The notes: generated by a model not told the origin, from the sequence alone. DNA of 64,000 nucleotides from Burkholderia sp. BCC0322 (GCF_902833045.1 NZ_CADFDU010000001.1:434001-498000), one strand, 5' to 3'; counted from the stretch's first letter, positions 15,142 through 23,824 are shown. Numbers and translations are program-made.

Positions 15142-17076
15142 ATGGTCGCCAGACAACGGTTTCAGGCTGCACTTCTTGCCGCAGCGATCGCCGCGATTAC
15201 CCCCTGCGTTCATGCACGCAACACCACCGACTGGCTGGCGAACACGTATGGCACGCTCGCGGCCCACGTCGGAAACGTCGCGCGCTCGATGTGGGTCGCG
15301 CCCGAAGGCGTGATCTACACGGCATCGATGTGGGACGAGGATGAGGGGGGTGTCGCGATCTACCGGAACGGCAAGAGCGCCGGCTCGATCGGCACGCACT
15401 CGGAGTTCCAGGGCAGCGCGATCACGGGCAACGCGACCTCGCTGTTCGTCGCGCTGCAGGCGGGCAAGACGTACGGCAGCGGCGCGGTGGGGCGCTACAA
15501 CCGCGCAACGAAATATCGCGACCGCGTCATCCAGGTCAGCGCGGCGACCAACCAGCCACGCATCGACGTCGTCACCGGGCTCGCGACGGCCGGCTCGCTG
15601 CTCTATGCGAGCGACTTCTACGGCAATCGCGTGCGCGTGTTCACCACCGACGGCCTGTGGCAGCGGGATATCAGCGTATCGGAGCCGGGCGCGCTCGCGG
15701 TGGACGGCGCGGGCAACGTGTGGGTGGCGCAGAAGCGCGCGGGCTCGATCGTCGGCTTCAGCCCGGCCGGTGCGCTGCTGAACACGATCCGGATGCCGGC
15801 CGGGTCGCAGCCGTCGGCGCTGTATTTCGATGCGGCGGCCGGGCAGTTGCTGGTGGGCGACGCAGGCCCCGACCAGAACATCAAGCGCTATACCGTGTCG
15901 GGCCGGCCCGCGCTGGCTGGCACATTCGGCGTGCGCGGCGGCTATCTCGACACGACGACGGGCATCAAGGGGCAGGTCGGTGCGCAGCGCTTCACGCGCA
16001 TCGTCGGGCTCGGCAAGGACACCGGCGGCACGCTCTACGTGCTCAACAATCCGTGGGGCGGCAGCTGGGATCTCGGCCGCAACGGCGCGACCGACATCCA
16101 TGCGTACAGCAGCACCGGCAGCCTGCGGTGGACGCTGCAGTCGTTGAACTTCGAAGGCATCGCCGCACCGGATCCGGTCACGGATGGCGCGCTGTTCTAC
16201 GGCGGCACGCACGTGTACCGCGGCAGCGCGGGCGGCACGTTCGTCGCGAATACGGTCGACCCGTTCACGTATCCGGCCGATCCGCGCATCGACATGAGCG
16301 ACACGCAGCGCGACGAGCATTTCGGGCTGCTCGCGTCGGTGGGCGCGAACCGGATTCTCGTCGCGGCGGGCCAGAACCCGCCGATTTTCTACTTCTTCCA
16401 CTTCGACGCGGCGAACGGCTATATCGCGATCCCGGACGGCTCGATCCCGGGCCCCGCGTTCAACACGACGCGGCGCGTGACGAGCGGCTTCAGCATCGAC
16501 AGCAAGGGCGACGTGTGGGCCGGCCTCGACAAGACCGGCGCGATTACCCACTACCCGCTGGCCGGCTTCGACGCGAGCGGCAAGCCGTCGTGGGGCCCGG
16601 GCGTCGCGACCCGCGTGCCCGACAGCATCCAGCCGCTCACGCGCATCGTCTATCTCGCGGACAGCGACACGATGGTGCTCGCGCAGGGCGCCGTCGGGAG
16701 CAACGACTGGACCTCGATCGGCACGCGCATCGAGGTGTATCACGGCTGGCGCGCGGGCAACACGACGAAGCCGGACCCGGTGATCACGCTGCCGCACAGC
16801 GGTGCGAAATCGATCGACGCGGTGGGCAACCATCTGTTTGTCGGCTACTGGTTCAGCAGCAGCGGGCCGATGTGGCCGAACGTGGACGCGTTCAACCTCA
16901 CCACCGGCAACCTCGACACCACGCTGGTCAACGCGAGCCCCGCCACCGTGGATACCAGCAGCGCCATCGATGCGATGTACAGCATCCGCGCGTACCGTCG
17001 ATCGAACGGCGAGTACGTGGTGATGAAGAACAACGTGAAAGGAAACAGCATCACCGTGTACCGGTGGACGCCCTGA
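15142..17076 (+). CDS. Secreted beta-propeller protein
   Basis: 644 aa. An N-terminal signal peptide (MVARQRFQAALLAAAIAAIT, cleaved near VHA-RN) sends it to the periplasm or beyond. The remainder is built of repeated strands resembling NHL/SMP-30 blades, for example GALAVDGAGNVWVAQKRAG, GLATAGSLLYASDFYGNRV and SIDSKGDVWAGLDKTGAIT. Such propellers act as lactonases or binding scaffolds; no catalytic metal set is obvious here. CAGGAG lies 11 bases before the ATG at 15142, which is preferred over an earlier in-frame ATG at 15112. It stands alone and is followed by a long GC hairpin. Confidence 0.8.
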   Translation: MVARQRFQAALLAAAIAAITPCVHARNTTDWLANTYGTLAAHVGNVARSMWVAPEGVIYTASMWDEDEGGVAIYRNGKSAGSIGTHSEFQGSAITGNATSLFVALQAGKTYGSGAVGRYNRATKYRDRVIQVSAATNQPRIDVVTGLATAGSLLYASDFYGNRVRVFTTDGLWQRDISVSEPGALAVDGAGNVWVAQKRAGSIVGFSPAGALLNTIRMPAGSQPSALYFDAAAGQLLVGDAGPDQNIKRYTVSGRPALAGTFGVRGGYLDTTTGIKGQVGAQRFTRIVGLGKDTGGTLYVLNNPWGGSWDLGRNGATDIHAYSSTGSLRWTLQSLNFEGIAAPDPVTDGALFYGGTHVYRGSAGGTFVANTVDPFTYPADPRIDMSDTQRDEHFGLLASVGANRILVAAGQNPPIFYFFHFDAANGYIAIPDGSIPGPAFNTTRRVTSGFSIDSKGDVWAGLDKTGAITHYPLAGFDASGKPSWGPGVATRVPDSIQPLTRIVYLADSDTMVLAQGAVGSNDWTSIGTRIEVYHGWRAGNTTKPDPVITLPHSGAKSIDAVGNHLFVGYWFSSSGPMWPNVDAFNLTTGNLDTTLVNASPATVDTSSAIDAMYSIRAYRRSNGEYVVMKNNVKGNSITVYRWTP

Positions 17077-17086
17077 CCTTGACGAG

Positions 17087-17128
17087 GCGCGCGCGGCCGC
17101 CTCGACCCCGGTCGGCGGCCGGGCGCGC
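17087..17128 (+). terminator. Long GC hairpin after the propeller gene
   Basis: A 15-bp arm at 17087-17101 pairs with 17114-17128 with one mismatch (core GGCCGCC/GGCGGCC). It starts 11 bp after the stop. There is no T run. Confidence 0.5.
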
Positions 17129-17432
17129 GAAGCAATGACGGCATTCGTCGCGATTTCGCCGGATTTCCACGCCGTTTCCATCGAATTTCCACATCACGCG
17201 TTTGTCATGACCGGCGTGCGCAACGCGCGCCTCATCGCCCGCCGGGCGGCCGTCCCCCAACCACACGACGCGGAAAATCGGTTCCGGGCACAATGACAGC
17301 GGCACCGGCACGCACTGCGCGTGCCCGCGACGATGAACCGAATCGACTGACTGGTAGCGCCGGCGCATTGCAGCGCCGGCGAATGTGCGCGGCAGCCCCA
17401 TGCCGTGTTTTTTGAGCCGAAGTGACGAAACG
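17129..17432. other. Intergenic region with duplicated GC motif
   Basis: About 300 bp with no gene. AGCGCCGGCG occurs twice in direct orientation at 17356-17365 and 17372-17381; because its core is self-complementary the two copies can also form a hairpin. It lies about 50 bp before the parvulin gene and may be part of its leader. Confidence 0.35.
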
Positions 17433-18272
17433 ATGAAGATGAAAACCACACCGAACCGCCTGTTGCTGATCGCCATGCTGGCCGGCGCGCTGAGCGGTAC
17501 TGCCCACGCAGAGACGGCGGCGCCCACGGCGACCGTTGCGACGGTCAACGGCACACCGATCACGCAGGCCGACGTCGATGCGTTGCTGCGCGCGTCCGGT
17601 CAACCCGATTCGCCGCAGATCCGCCAGGCGATCAAGAACCAGCTGATCACGCGCGTGCTGGTTCAGCAGGCCGCCGAGAAGGCGAACTACGCCGACAAGC
17701 CCGAGGTCAAGGCGGCGGTGCAGCAGGCGAAAGCGAATGCCGAAGTGCAGCTTTACCTGCGCGACAACGTGAAGCCCGAGCCGGTGACCGAGGAACAGGT
17801 CAAGGCGCGCTACGACGAACTCGTGGCCACGCTCGGCAAGAACGAGTACAAGCCGCGCCTGATCATCGTCCAGGACCCGGTGACGGCCGCGACGGTGCTG
17901 AGCGAGCTGAAGGCGGGCAAGTCGTTCGAAGGGCTGGCGCGTCAGTACAGCATGGCGCCGAGCCGCGATGCCGGCGGCGAACTGCCGTGGGTGAGCTTCC
18001 ACACGCCGGCGACGGAAGGCAAGACGTCCGGCTTGCCGTTGCCGGTCGCGCAGGCGCTCGAGAAACTGAAGGTCGGCGCCGCGACGAGCGATTCGATTCC
18101 GGTCGATGGCGTGCGGGCGATCGTGAAGCTGGATGCGAAGCGGCCGACGCAGGTGCCGAGCTTCGCGACCGCGAAACCGGGGCTTCAGCAGCAACTGCAG
18201 GCGGCCGCCGTGGAGAAGGCGAGTGCGCAGATGATCGGCAACTTGCTGAAGGACGCGAAGATCACGCAGTAA
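17433..18272 (+). CDS. Periplasmic parvulin-type peptidyl-prolyl isomerase
   Basis: 279 aa. The signal peptide (MKMKTTPNRLLLIAMLAGAL ... AHA) is followed by an N-terminal helical chaperone part with VNGTPITQADVDALLRASG and then a parvulin domain (about 135-230) with YKPRLIIVQD, GKSFEGLARQYSMAPSRDAG and GELPWVSF. It accelerates proline isomerisation and helps folding of exported proteins. The length matches single-domain PpiC/SurA-like proteins. The ATG at 17433 gives the signal peptide; an earlier in-frame start does not. Monocistronic and convergent with the GNAT gene 25 bp away. Confidence 0.88.
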   Translation: MKMKTTPNRLLLIAMLAGALSGTAHAETAAPTATVATVNGTPITQADVDALLRASGQPDSPQIRQAIKNQLITRVLVQQAAEKANYADKPEVKAAVQQAKANAEVQLYLRDNVKPEPVTEEQVKARYDELVATLGKNEYKPRLIIVQDPVTAATVLSELKAGKSFEGLARQYSMAPSRDAGGELPWVSFHTPATEGKTSGLPLPVAQALEKLKVGAATSDSIPVDGVRAIVKLDAKRPTQVPSFATAKPGLQQQLQAAAVEKASAQMIGNLLKDAKITQ

Positions 18273-18297
18273 TGCGGCGACGTCGACACGCCGGACG

Positions 18298-18735
18298 TCA
18301 CGCGCGCCAGACCATGCTCGCACTCGTTTCGGTTTCCGATTCGCTGTGGAAGCCGAGCCGTTCGTAGAGCCGCCGCGCCGGGTTGCCATGCAGCACGCTG
18401 AGCGATACCGGCACGTGCGCGCGTGCGGCGTCGCTCAGTAGGGCGTTCAGCACCGCTTCGCCGATGCCCCGGCCCTGGCGCGCGGGGAGGATCTGGATCT
18501 GGTGAACGTGCCACTCGTCGGTCGCGCGCGTCACCTTCAGCAAGCCGATGGCGTCGTCGCCTTCGCAGACGATCATCGCATCGTCGAAATTCGCGCGAAT
18601 GCGCCGGTCGTGCGCTTCGTCATCGGTCGGCGCGCCAACGCGTTGCAGGTGCTCGGTCATCGTCAGGCGCCGCAGGTTCAACAGGAACGGCAGGTCGGCG
18701 GCAGACGCCGCGCGCAGGCGGATTGCGTGTGTCAT
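18298..18735 (-). CDS. GNAT-family N-acetyltransferase
   Basis: 145 aa from the ATG at 18735 (MTHAIRLRAASAADLPFLLN). The acetyl-CoA site is the Q/R-x-x-G-x-G/A motif in ILPARQGRGIGEAVLNALL, followed by NPARRLYERLGFHSESETE, which is the canonical end of the fold. The acceptor substrate is unknown. Convergent with the parvulin gene. Confidence 0.88.
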   Translation of the reverse strand: MTHAIRLRAASAADLPFLLNLRRLTMTEHLQRVGAPTDDEAHDRRIRANFDDAMIVCEGDDAIGLLKVTRATDEWHVHQIQILPARQGRGIGEAVLNALLSDAARAHVPVSLSVLHGNPARRLYERLGFHSESETETSASMVWRA

Positions 18736-18863
18736 CGGGCGGACTCGTTCGTTCGGGCATTCGGGATCGACGACGGGAAGGTGGCCCCCGCGGCGCATCA
18801 TTCCCGATGGCGGGCAGCCAGTCAAAGGGCGCGGCGCCGAATCCGGCGCGCATGCGTGGCCGG

Positions 18864-19769
18864 TCATGCGGCGTGCCGGCCGGACGCCTTTTGCACATCG
18901 GCGAGATTGGCGATCAGCGTGTCGACCACGACGCGTTTCAGGCTCACGAGCGCGGAAGGCGCCTCGCCTCCCCCCGCGTGGACGCACACGTCGACCGACG
19001 GCAGCGGCGGCAGGCCGTCGCGCTCGCCGAGCGGCCGCAGCGTCGGCGGCACCCCCGCCATCGTTCTCGCCGTGATGCCCAGTCCGCCCGCAACGCCGGC
19101 CCACAGGCTTTGCAGGCTGCCGGTCGTGTAAGCAAGCCGCCACGGGATGCCGGCCTGGTCGAGCGCATCGGTGCCCGCCTTGCGGAACAGGCACGGCGGC
19201 TTGTACAGCGCCAGATCCAGCGGCGCGCCGGCGCGCGGACGCACGTCGATGCCTTGCGGCCCGATCCACGCCATCGGCAGCGTGACCAGGTGTTCGGCGT
19301 CGGCGCGATGCCCGCGGCCCATCGCGAGCACGATGTCGAGTTCACCGCCATCGAGCCGGTCGAGCAACGCGCCGTTGCCGTCGACGACGATGTCGACGCG
19401 CACGCCCGGGTGCGTGCGCTTGAACTGGCCGAGCGCGACGGGCAGCCACGATTCGGCGAAGTCGCCGGGCAGCCCGAATCGCACGGCCCCCTCGATCGCC
19501 GCGCCGCGGATCGCGCCGACCGCCTCGTCGTTCAGTTCGAGAATGCGGCGCGCATAGGACAGCATCAGTTCGCCGGCCTCGGTCGGCACGAGGCCGCGCC
19601 CCTGGCGGCGAAACAGCGGCTGGCCGATCTGCGTTTCGAGCTTGCGCATCTGCTGGCTGACCGCCGACTGCGAGCGGCCGATCCGGTCGGCGGCGCGGTT
19701 GAGGCTGCCGAGCCGATCCGCGGCGAGCAGCGTGCGCAGCGCATCCATGTCGAGATTCGGAAGCGTCAT
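18864..19769 (-). CDS. LysR-family transcriptional regulator
   Basis: 301 aa. The N-terminal winged helix (about 8-67: LRTLLAADRLGSLNRAADR, RSQSAVSQQMRKLETQIG, LFRRQGRGLVPTEAG) is followed by the two-lobe effector domain. It is divergent from the lipocalin-like gene at 19932, with AT-rich sequence (about 19783-19806) close to its start that could hold its own binding site. The natural inference is control of the divergent gene. The effector is unknown. Confidence 0.9.
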   Translation of the reverse strand: MTLPNLDMDALRTLLAADRLGSLNRAADRIGRSQSAVSQQMRKLETQIGQPLFRRQGRGLVPTEAGELMLSYARRILELNDEAVGAIRGAAIEGAVRFGLPGDFAESWLPVALGQFKRTHPGVRVDIVVDGNGALLDRLDGGELDIVLAMGRGHRADAEHLVTLPMAWIGPQGIDVRPRAGAPLDLALYKPPCLFRKAGTDALDQAGIPWRLAYTTGSLQSLWAGVAGGLGITARTMAGVPPTLRPLGERDGLPPLPSVDVCVHAGGGEAPSALVSLKRVVVDTLIANLADVQKASGRHAA

Positions 19770-19838
19770 GATTCGGTTTTACTTATGAATCGATTTCGAA
19801 TTATCGTATTTATTGCACATTCTCGTCGCTACCATCAA

Positions 19839-19861
19839 GTGAACCGGTCGTTCCGGTTCAC
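19839..19861. promoter_or_regulatory. Perfect 23-bp inverted repeat upstream of the lipocalin-like gene
   Basis: GTGAACCGG-N5-CCGGTTCAC, 9-bp perfect arms. It lies 70 bp before the lipocalin-like start codon and in the divergent region with the LysR gene. It is not of LysR T-N11-A form, so it may bind another dimeric regulator or fold as a leader hairpin. Confidence 0.5.
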
Positions 19862-19931
19862 GGGGATGCGCGCGGTACGCGGCTGTGGATCTCCGTGAGG
19901 TTGCTTCCCTTCTTTTTGACGAGGACAGTGA

Positions 19932-20432
19932 ATGAACATCCGCTCGATATTCCGCCAAGGCTTTCCCGGCATGCTGCTGGCCGCATCGATGATGCCCGGC
20001 GACGCATCGGCCGCGCCGTCGCTCGCGGGGACGTGGACGCTGGTCGCGGCAGACGTACAACATCCCGACGGTACGATCGGACGCGACTTCGGTGCCGATC
20101 CGAAGGGGCTGCTGCTGATCGACGCGCACGGGAACTATTCGCTGCAGATCTTCAGGTCGGAACGCCCGCGCTTTGCGTCGAACGACAAGGCGACCGGCAC
20201 GCCGGACGAATTCCGGGAAGTCGTGCTCGGCTCGAGCACCCACTACGGCACGCTGACCGTCGATCCCGCGAACCACAAGCTCGCGTTTCACATCAGCAAT
20301 GCGTCGTACCCGAACTGGGCCGGGCAAACGCAGACGCGACGCTATCAATTGAAGGACGGCGAACTGAGCTACCGCGTGCCGCCGCGTGCCAACGGCGACA
20401 TACCGATCTCGGTGTGGCGGCGAGTGGATTGA
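19932..20432 (+). CDS. Secreted lipocalin-like domain protein
   Basis: 166 aa. A hydrophobic N-terminal segment ending ASA acts as signal peptide. The mature part starts SLAGTWTLVAADVQ, typical of the lipocalin-like family, with DPKGLLLIDAHGNYSLQIFR and GTLTVDPANHKLAFHI forming the barrel strands, and ends ISVWRRVD. Members of this family in Burkholderia are usually annotated only as lipocalin-like and are thought to bind a small hydrophobic molecule. Divergent from a LysR gene that probably controls it. Confidence 0.8.
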   Translation: MNIRSIFRQGFPGMLLAASMMPGDASAAPSLAGTWTLVAADVQHPDGTIGRDFGADPKGLLLIDAHGNYSLQIFRSERPRFASNDKATGTPDEFREVVLGSSTHYGTLTVDPANHKLAFHISNASYPNWAGQTQTRRYQLKDGELSYRVPPRANGDIPISVWRRVD

Positions 20433-20444
20433 CGCGAGAGGGCG

Positions 20445-20840
20445 TCACGGCCCCGGCGACTGAACCTGCAGGCCGGCCGGGCGATGTTCGAGGCCATCCG
20501 TGACTGCGTATTCGGTTTTTGCTTGGTCCGAGGTTTGCCACTGCCACTGCGGCATGCGTACCTGGCGGGCGAGCACGTTGCCCTTGCTGAAGCTGATCTG
20601 ACCATAGTCATAGTTCATGCACGACAGGAAGCCGGCGTCGGTGATCGCCGCGTGAATCTTCGCCGTGCCGTCGTACTGCCGCCGCTGCCGCCGCTGCTGC
20701 CGCTGCTGCCGCTGATGCCGCTGATGCCGGGTACGATCCACCGGCCGCGGGCGATTTTGGCCGCCCGGCCAAAACGACGTTCCGACATGCCCCTGACGTA
20801 CCGGGCACACACCGAACTTTTCCGATATTTTCCCGGTCAC
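20445..20840 (-). CDS. Possible hypothetical protein spanning a triplet repeat
   Basis: 131-codon open frame from an ATG at 20840. The first part crosses the CTG/CCG triplet repeat and gives a Gln/Arg-rich run; the second part (TAKIHAAITDAGFLSCMNYD, GNVLARQVRMPQWQWQTSD) looks protein-like. I cannot place it in a family. It may be a real gene, a remnant, or chance. Confidence 0.3.
   Translation of the reverse strand: MTGKISEKFGVCPVRQGHVGTSFWPGGQNRPRPVDRTRHQRHQRQQRQQRRQRRQYDGTAKIHAAITDAGFLSCMNYDYGQISFSKGNVLARQVRMPQWQWQTSDQAKTEYAVTDGLEHRPAGLQVQSPGP
20678..20728. repeat. Trinucleotide repeat (CTG/CCG)
   Basis: A run of CTG, CCG and CCGCTG/CCGATG units within the 540-bp gap before the MASE1 gene. 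Length change by triplets would keep any frame open. Confidence 0.6.
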
Positions 20841-20972
20841 AACCGCCAGCGTGCGGGCGCACCGTCGCCCGCACGCGCTTCCGGCTTCCGGTATTCCCCG
20901 GCCCGCCCCGTCCGAATATCATTCGCACATCGCGCGCCTGCCGCCCGCAGGCGCAGCACACAGGGATTCTCG

Positions 20973-22268
20973 ATGGACACCAAACGATCGCGGCCGGGCC
21001 TCGCCGCCGCGCTGCTCTGGGCGGCGCTGTATCTCGCGACCGGCTACATCTCGCACCAGTTCAACGGCCCCGTCCGGCTGACCGGCTATATCTGGCTGCC
21101 GGCCGGCGTGACGGTCGGCGCGTTCATGCTGCGGCCGATGCGCGAGTGGCTGACGCTGGCCGGCGCATTCCTGGTCGGGCAGCTCGCGCTGAGCGGCATC
21201 GAACAGGGCAATCTGGTCAACGCGGTGCTGTTCACGGTCGACGAGGTCGGTGCGGCCGCGCTCGCGGTGTGGCTCGTCCAGCGCGTGCGCTTCTCGCTCG
21301 AAGGGCTGTACTTCCTGCGCTCGGTGATCCTCGCCGGCCTGATCGCGGGCGTGGTCGGCGCGATCGGCGGCGCGGCCTGGTACACGGTGGTCAAGGGCGC
21401 GCCGTTCTTCGACGTGTGGTCGGTGTGGGGCGCGTCGGATTTCGTCGGCGTGCTGCTGGTCACGCCGGTGCTCGCGTCATGGTCGCGCTTTCGCGCGCAC
21501 CGCTCGGGCGACCACGAACGCTTCGACCTGGTGCTCGGCATGGTCTCGTTCGTGCTGGTCGTGGTCGTCGCGCTCGTGATCTTCGACGGCGACACGTCGC
21601 GGAAATTCGGCACCGGCGCCGGCTTCGCGCTGACGTACATCCCGCTGTTCCTCACCGTCGCGGTGACGCTGCTGCTCGGCGGCCGCGCGGGCTCGTCGTC
21701 GGTGCTCGCGCTCGCGCTGATCGTGATCGAGCAGACCGCGCAGGGTGACGGCCCGTTCTCGTCGTTTCACGAGCATTACGGGAGTGCGCTGCTCGAGGCG
21801 CAGCTTTATCTGGCGGTCGCGTCGCTGCTGGTGCTGACGGTGAGCACGCTGAAGACGACGCGCGAACGCGTGCACGAGCATGCGGCGGTCCTGCAGAACA
21901 ACATGGAGCTCGCGCTCGCGAGCGCCGGCCAGATCGCGTACGTGCTCGATCCGGAATCGGGGCGGATCGAGTGGAGCGGCGACGTCGAGCGCGTGTTCGG
22001 CGTCGGCGTCGATGCGTCGCAGATCGCGAGCGTGCCGCTCGTGCTCGAGCGCGTGCAGCCGGGCGACCGCGAGGCGCTGCGCGACTACTGGGATGCGGAG
22101 ATTGCAGGCGAGGACCGCGCGTCGCTGTCGCTGCGCATCGTGCAGCGCGACGGCGGCACGCAGACGATCACCGATCACGGCGCGCCGCTGCTCGATTCGA
22201 ATGTCGACGTGACGGTGGTGGCGGGCGTCTGGCAGCTCGAGCGCGTGTGGCCGGCGGCGGACGAATGA
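20973..22268 (+). CDS. MASE1-domain integral membrane sensor without an output domain
   Basis: 431 aa. About eight transmembrane helices form a MASE1 sensory domain (LATGYISHQF, YIWLPAGVTVGAFML, WGASDFVGVLLVTPVLASW). A helix (TRERVHEHAAVLQNNMELAL) then leads to a PAS-like domain (QIAYVLDPESGRIEWSGDVE to the end). MASE1 proteins normally end in a GGDEF, EAL or histidine kinase module. None follows here and the frame ends after the PAS-like part. The next gene, a hydrolase, starts 13 bp later and may be co-transcribed. Confidence 0.85.
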   Translation: MDTKRSRPGLAAALLWAALYLATGYISHQFNGPVRLTGYIWLPAGVTVGAFMLRPMREWLTLAGAFLVGQLALSGIEQGNLVNAVLFTVDEVGAAALAVWLVQRVRFSLEGLYFLRSVILAGLIAGVVGAIGGAAWYTVVKGAPFFDVWSVWGASDFVGVLLVTPVLASWSRFRAHRSGDHERFDLVLGMVSFVLVVVVALVIFDGDTSRKFGTGAGFALTYIPLFLTVAVTLLLGGRAGSSSVLALALIVIEQTAQGDGPFSSFHEHYGSALLEAQLYLAVASLLVLTVSTLKTTRERVHEHAAVLQNNMELALASAGQIAYVLDPESGRIEWSGDVERVFGVGVDASQIASVPLVLERVQPGDREALRDYWDAEIAGEDRASLSLRIVQRDGGTQTITDHGAPLLDSNVDVTVVAGVWQLERVWPAADE

Positions 22269-22281
22269 GCGGACGCGCGTC

Positions 22282-23097
22282 ATGAGCGGCCGCACGGGCG
22301 TCCTGCTGATCCACGGGCTCGGCGGCACGCAATACGATCTCGGTTCGCTGCACAAGGCGATGCGGCGCGCGGGCGGCGATACGCACATGATCACGCTGCC
22401 GGGGCACGGCACACGCCCGGAGGATCTGGTCGGCGTGCGCGCGGAGGCATGGCTCGACGCGGTGACCGAGCAGTATCGCGCGCTGGAAAACGACTACGAC
22501 ACGCTGCATGTCGCGGGCATGTGCATGGGCGCGCTGGTCGCGCTGCTGCTGTGCCACCGTGTGCAGCACGCGCGCGGCCGGCTTGCGCTGCTGGCCACGC
22601 CGGTGTTCATCGACGGCTGGTCGACGCCGTGGTACCGGGCGTTGCGGCATGTGCTGTACCGCGTGCCGGGTGTGGCGGAACGGATGCGTGTCGAGGAAGG
22701 CGATCCGTTCGGCATCAAGAACGCGACGATCCGCGCGATCGTGAAGAAGAAGTTCGAGCGCGAGGACAGTTTTCACTATGCGTGGGTGCCGCTCGCGTGC
22801 GTGCGGCAGGTCGACCGGATGCGCGGCTGGGCGCTCGAGGCCGCGGCCGGCACGCCGTGCCCGACGCTCGTGGTGCATGCGCGCGAGGACGAACTCACGA
22901 GCCTGCGCTCGGCCGATTTCCTGCTGGAAAAGATGCCCGACGCGCGCGGGATCGTGCTGGAGAACAGCTATCACATGATCTGCGCGGACAACGATCGCGA
23001 CGACGTCGCGCGCCACGTGCTCGAATTCTTCGGGTTCGATCCGGTGCATGCGGTGAGCCCGGCGATGGCGCGCAGGATGGGGCGGCTGGCGTCGTGA
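22282..23097 (+). CDS. Alpha/beta hydrolase with a cysteine at the nucleophile position
   Basis: 271 aa carboxylesterase-like hydrolase. GVLLIHGLGGTQYD is the oxyanion loop and ITLPGHGTRPEDL follows strand 4. The nucleophile elbow reads VAGMCMGALVA, with Cys81 in place of the usual Ser. The remaining triad members are visible: Asp in VVHAREDELTS and His in ENSYHMICADND. A cap region lies between about 110 and 190. Cysteine here is known in dienelactone hydrolases but unusual in this esterase group. Probably in one transcript with the MASE1 gene. Confidence 0.85.
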   Translation: MSGRTGVLLIHGLGGTQYDLGSLHKAMRRAGGDTHMITLPGHGTRPEDLVGVRAEAWLDAVTEQYRALENDYDTLHVAGMCMGALVALLLCHRVQHARGRLALLATPVFIDGWSTPWYRALRHVLYRVPGVAERMRVEEGDPFGIKNATIRAIVKKKFEREDSFHYAWVPLACVRQVDRMRGWALEAAAGTPCPTLVVHAREDELTSLRSADFLLEKMPDARGIVLENSYHMICADNDRDDVARHVLEFFGFDPVHAVSPAMARRMGRLAS

Positions 23098-23179
23098 GAC
23101 GTCGTGCGAAGCGAGCCGACGGTACGGCTGCGGCAGTGGCCCCGCGCCCAGTCTGGAATGACATCAGGTTATTGGGATC

Positions 23180-23494
23180 ATGAATCCATTTGAAGAACTG
23201 TCCGGGCGGATCAAGGCGATGCAACGCCAATTGAACAGCGAGCGGTTTCTCGAGCTTCGCATCTACCGGCGTGACGCGTACATCTATCAGCTTTCAAGTA
23301 CCGTGAATCATTCGATCGCTTGCTGGTTGAGCGAAAACCATGTGCCGTTGAGGACACTCATCGATAGGGGCCGACGCTTCATGAAGGAAGTTCCCGCCGG
23401 TCCGGGCAAGCCCGGCTGGGAGATGTACTACGATTTGGTGAATGCCTATTTCGATACGATGGAAGAGGCGCTCAACGTCCTGGAAAAAAACTAG
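23180..23494 (+). CDS. Hypothetical protein, possible immunity-type
   Basis: 104 aa, acidic-to-neutral and helical, with no signal peptide: MNPFEELSGRIKAMQRQLNS ... DTMEEALNVLEKN. It contains IYRRDAYIYQLSSTVNHSIA and PGKPGWEMYYDLVNAYFDT. Size and composition resemble single-domain immunity proteins, and it is convergent with a barstar-like gene 43 bp away, but I cannot assign a family. No toxin gene is nearby. Confidence 0.6.
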   Translation: MNPFEELSGRIKAMQRQLNSERFLELRIYRRDAYIYQLSSTVNHSIACWLSENHVPLRTLIDRGRRFMKEVPAGPGKPGWEMYYDLVNAYFDTMEEALNVLEKN

Positions 23495-23502
23495 TGCAGA
23501 AA

Positions 23503-23522
23503 GAACCGGGATGTCCCGGTTC
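23503..23522. terminator. Shared terminator hairpin between convergent genes
   Basis: GAACCGGGA (23503-23511) pairs with TCCCGGTTC (23514-23522). T-rich sequence follows on the minus strand, and a run of A precedes it on the plus strand, so it most clearly stops leftward transcription of the barstar-like gene. Confidence 0.55.
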
Positions 23523-23536
23523 GCGGTGCCGTTCGG

Positions 23537-23824
23537 TCATTCGTACTCGACATGGGAAGCGAAGGAGGGGTATTGCTGCGCCATGTTCCGCAGGCAGTCG
23601 CTCATCAGCTGCGCGTCATGGGGAAAGCGGCGTTCGAATTCAGGCCAGCCCTTCAGCCGAAGAACAAGCGGCATATCGACAAGCGCGGTAATGGCATCCC
23701 AGAAAGCATCCCAGTTTCTTCCGTACCAGCGCGGGAAGTTCAAACGTTCCATCAACCGCATGTGCAGTTGCGCGGTTGATTCAATATCGTCAAGTTCGAT
23801 TTCCACCAGCTTGTCGCGTGCCAT
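23537..23824 (-). CDS. Barstar-family protein (ribonuclease inhibitor-like)
   Basis: 95 aa. The barstar fold is recognised from KLVEIELDDIESTAQLHMRL and the signature FPRWYGRNWDAFWDAITAL followed by PLVLRLKGWPEFERRFP. Barstar blocks barnase-like RNases by plugging the active site with an acidic helix; DAFWDAI supplies the acidic residues. The ATG at 23824 has GGAG 6 bases upstream; one codon earlier is also possible. No barnase-like toxin is encoded in the window, so it may be a solitary immunity gene or inhibit a toxin encoded elsewhere. Confidence 0.85.
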   Translation of the reverse strand: MARDKLVEIELDDIESTAQLHMRLMERLNFPRWYGRNWDAFWDAITALVDMPLVLRLKGWPEFERRFPHDAQLMSDCLRNMAQQYPSFASHVEYE

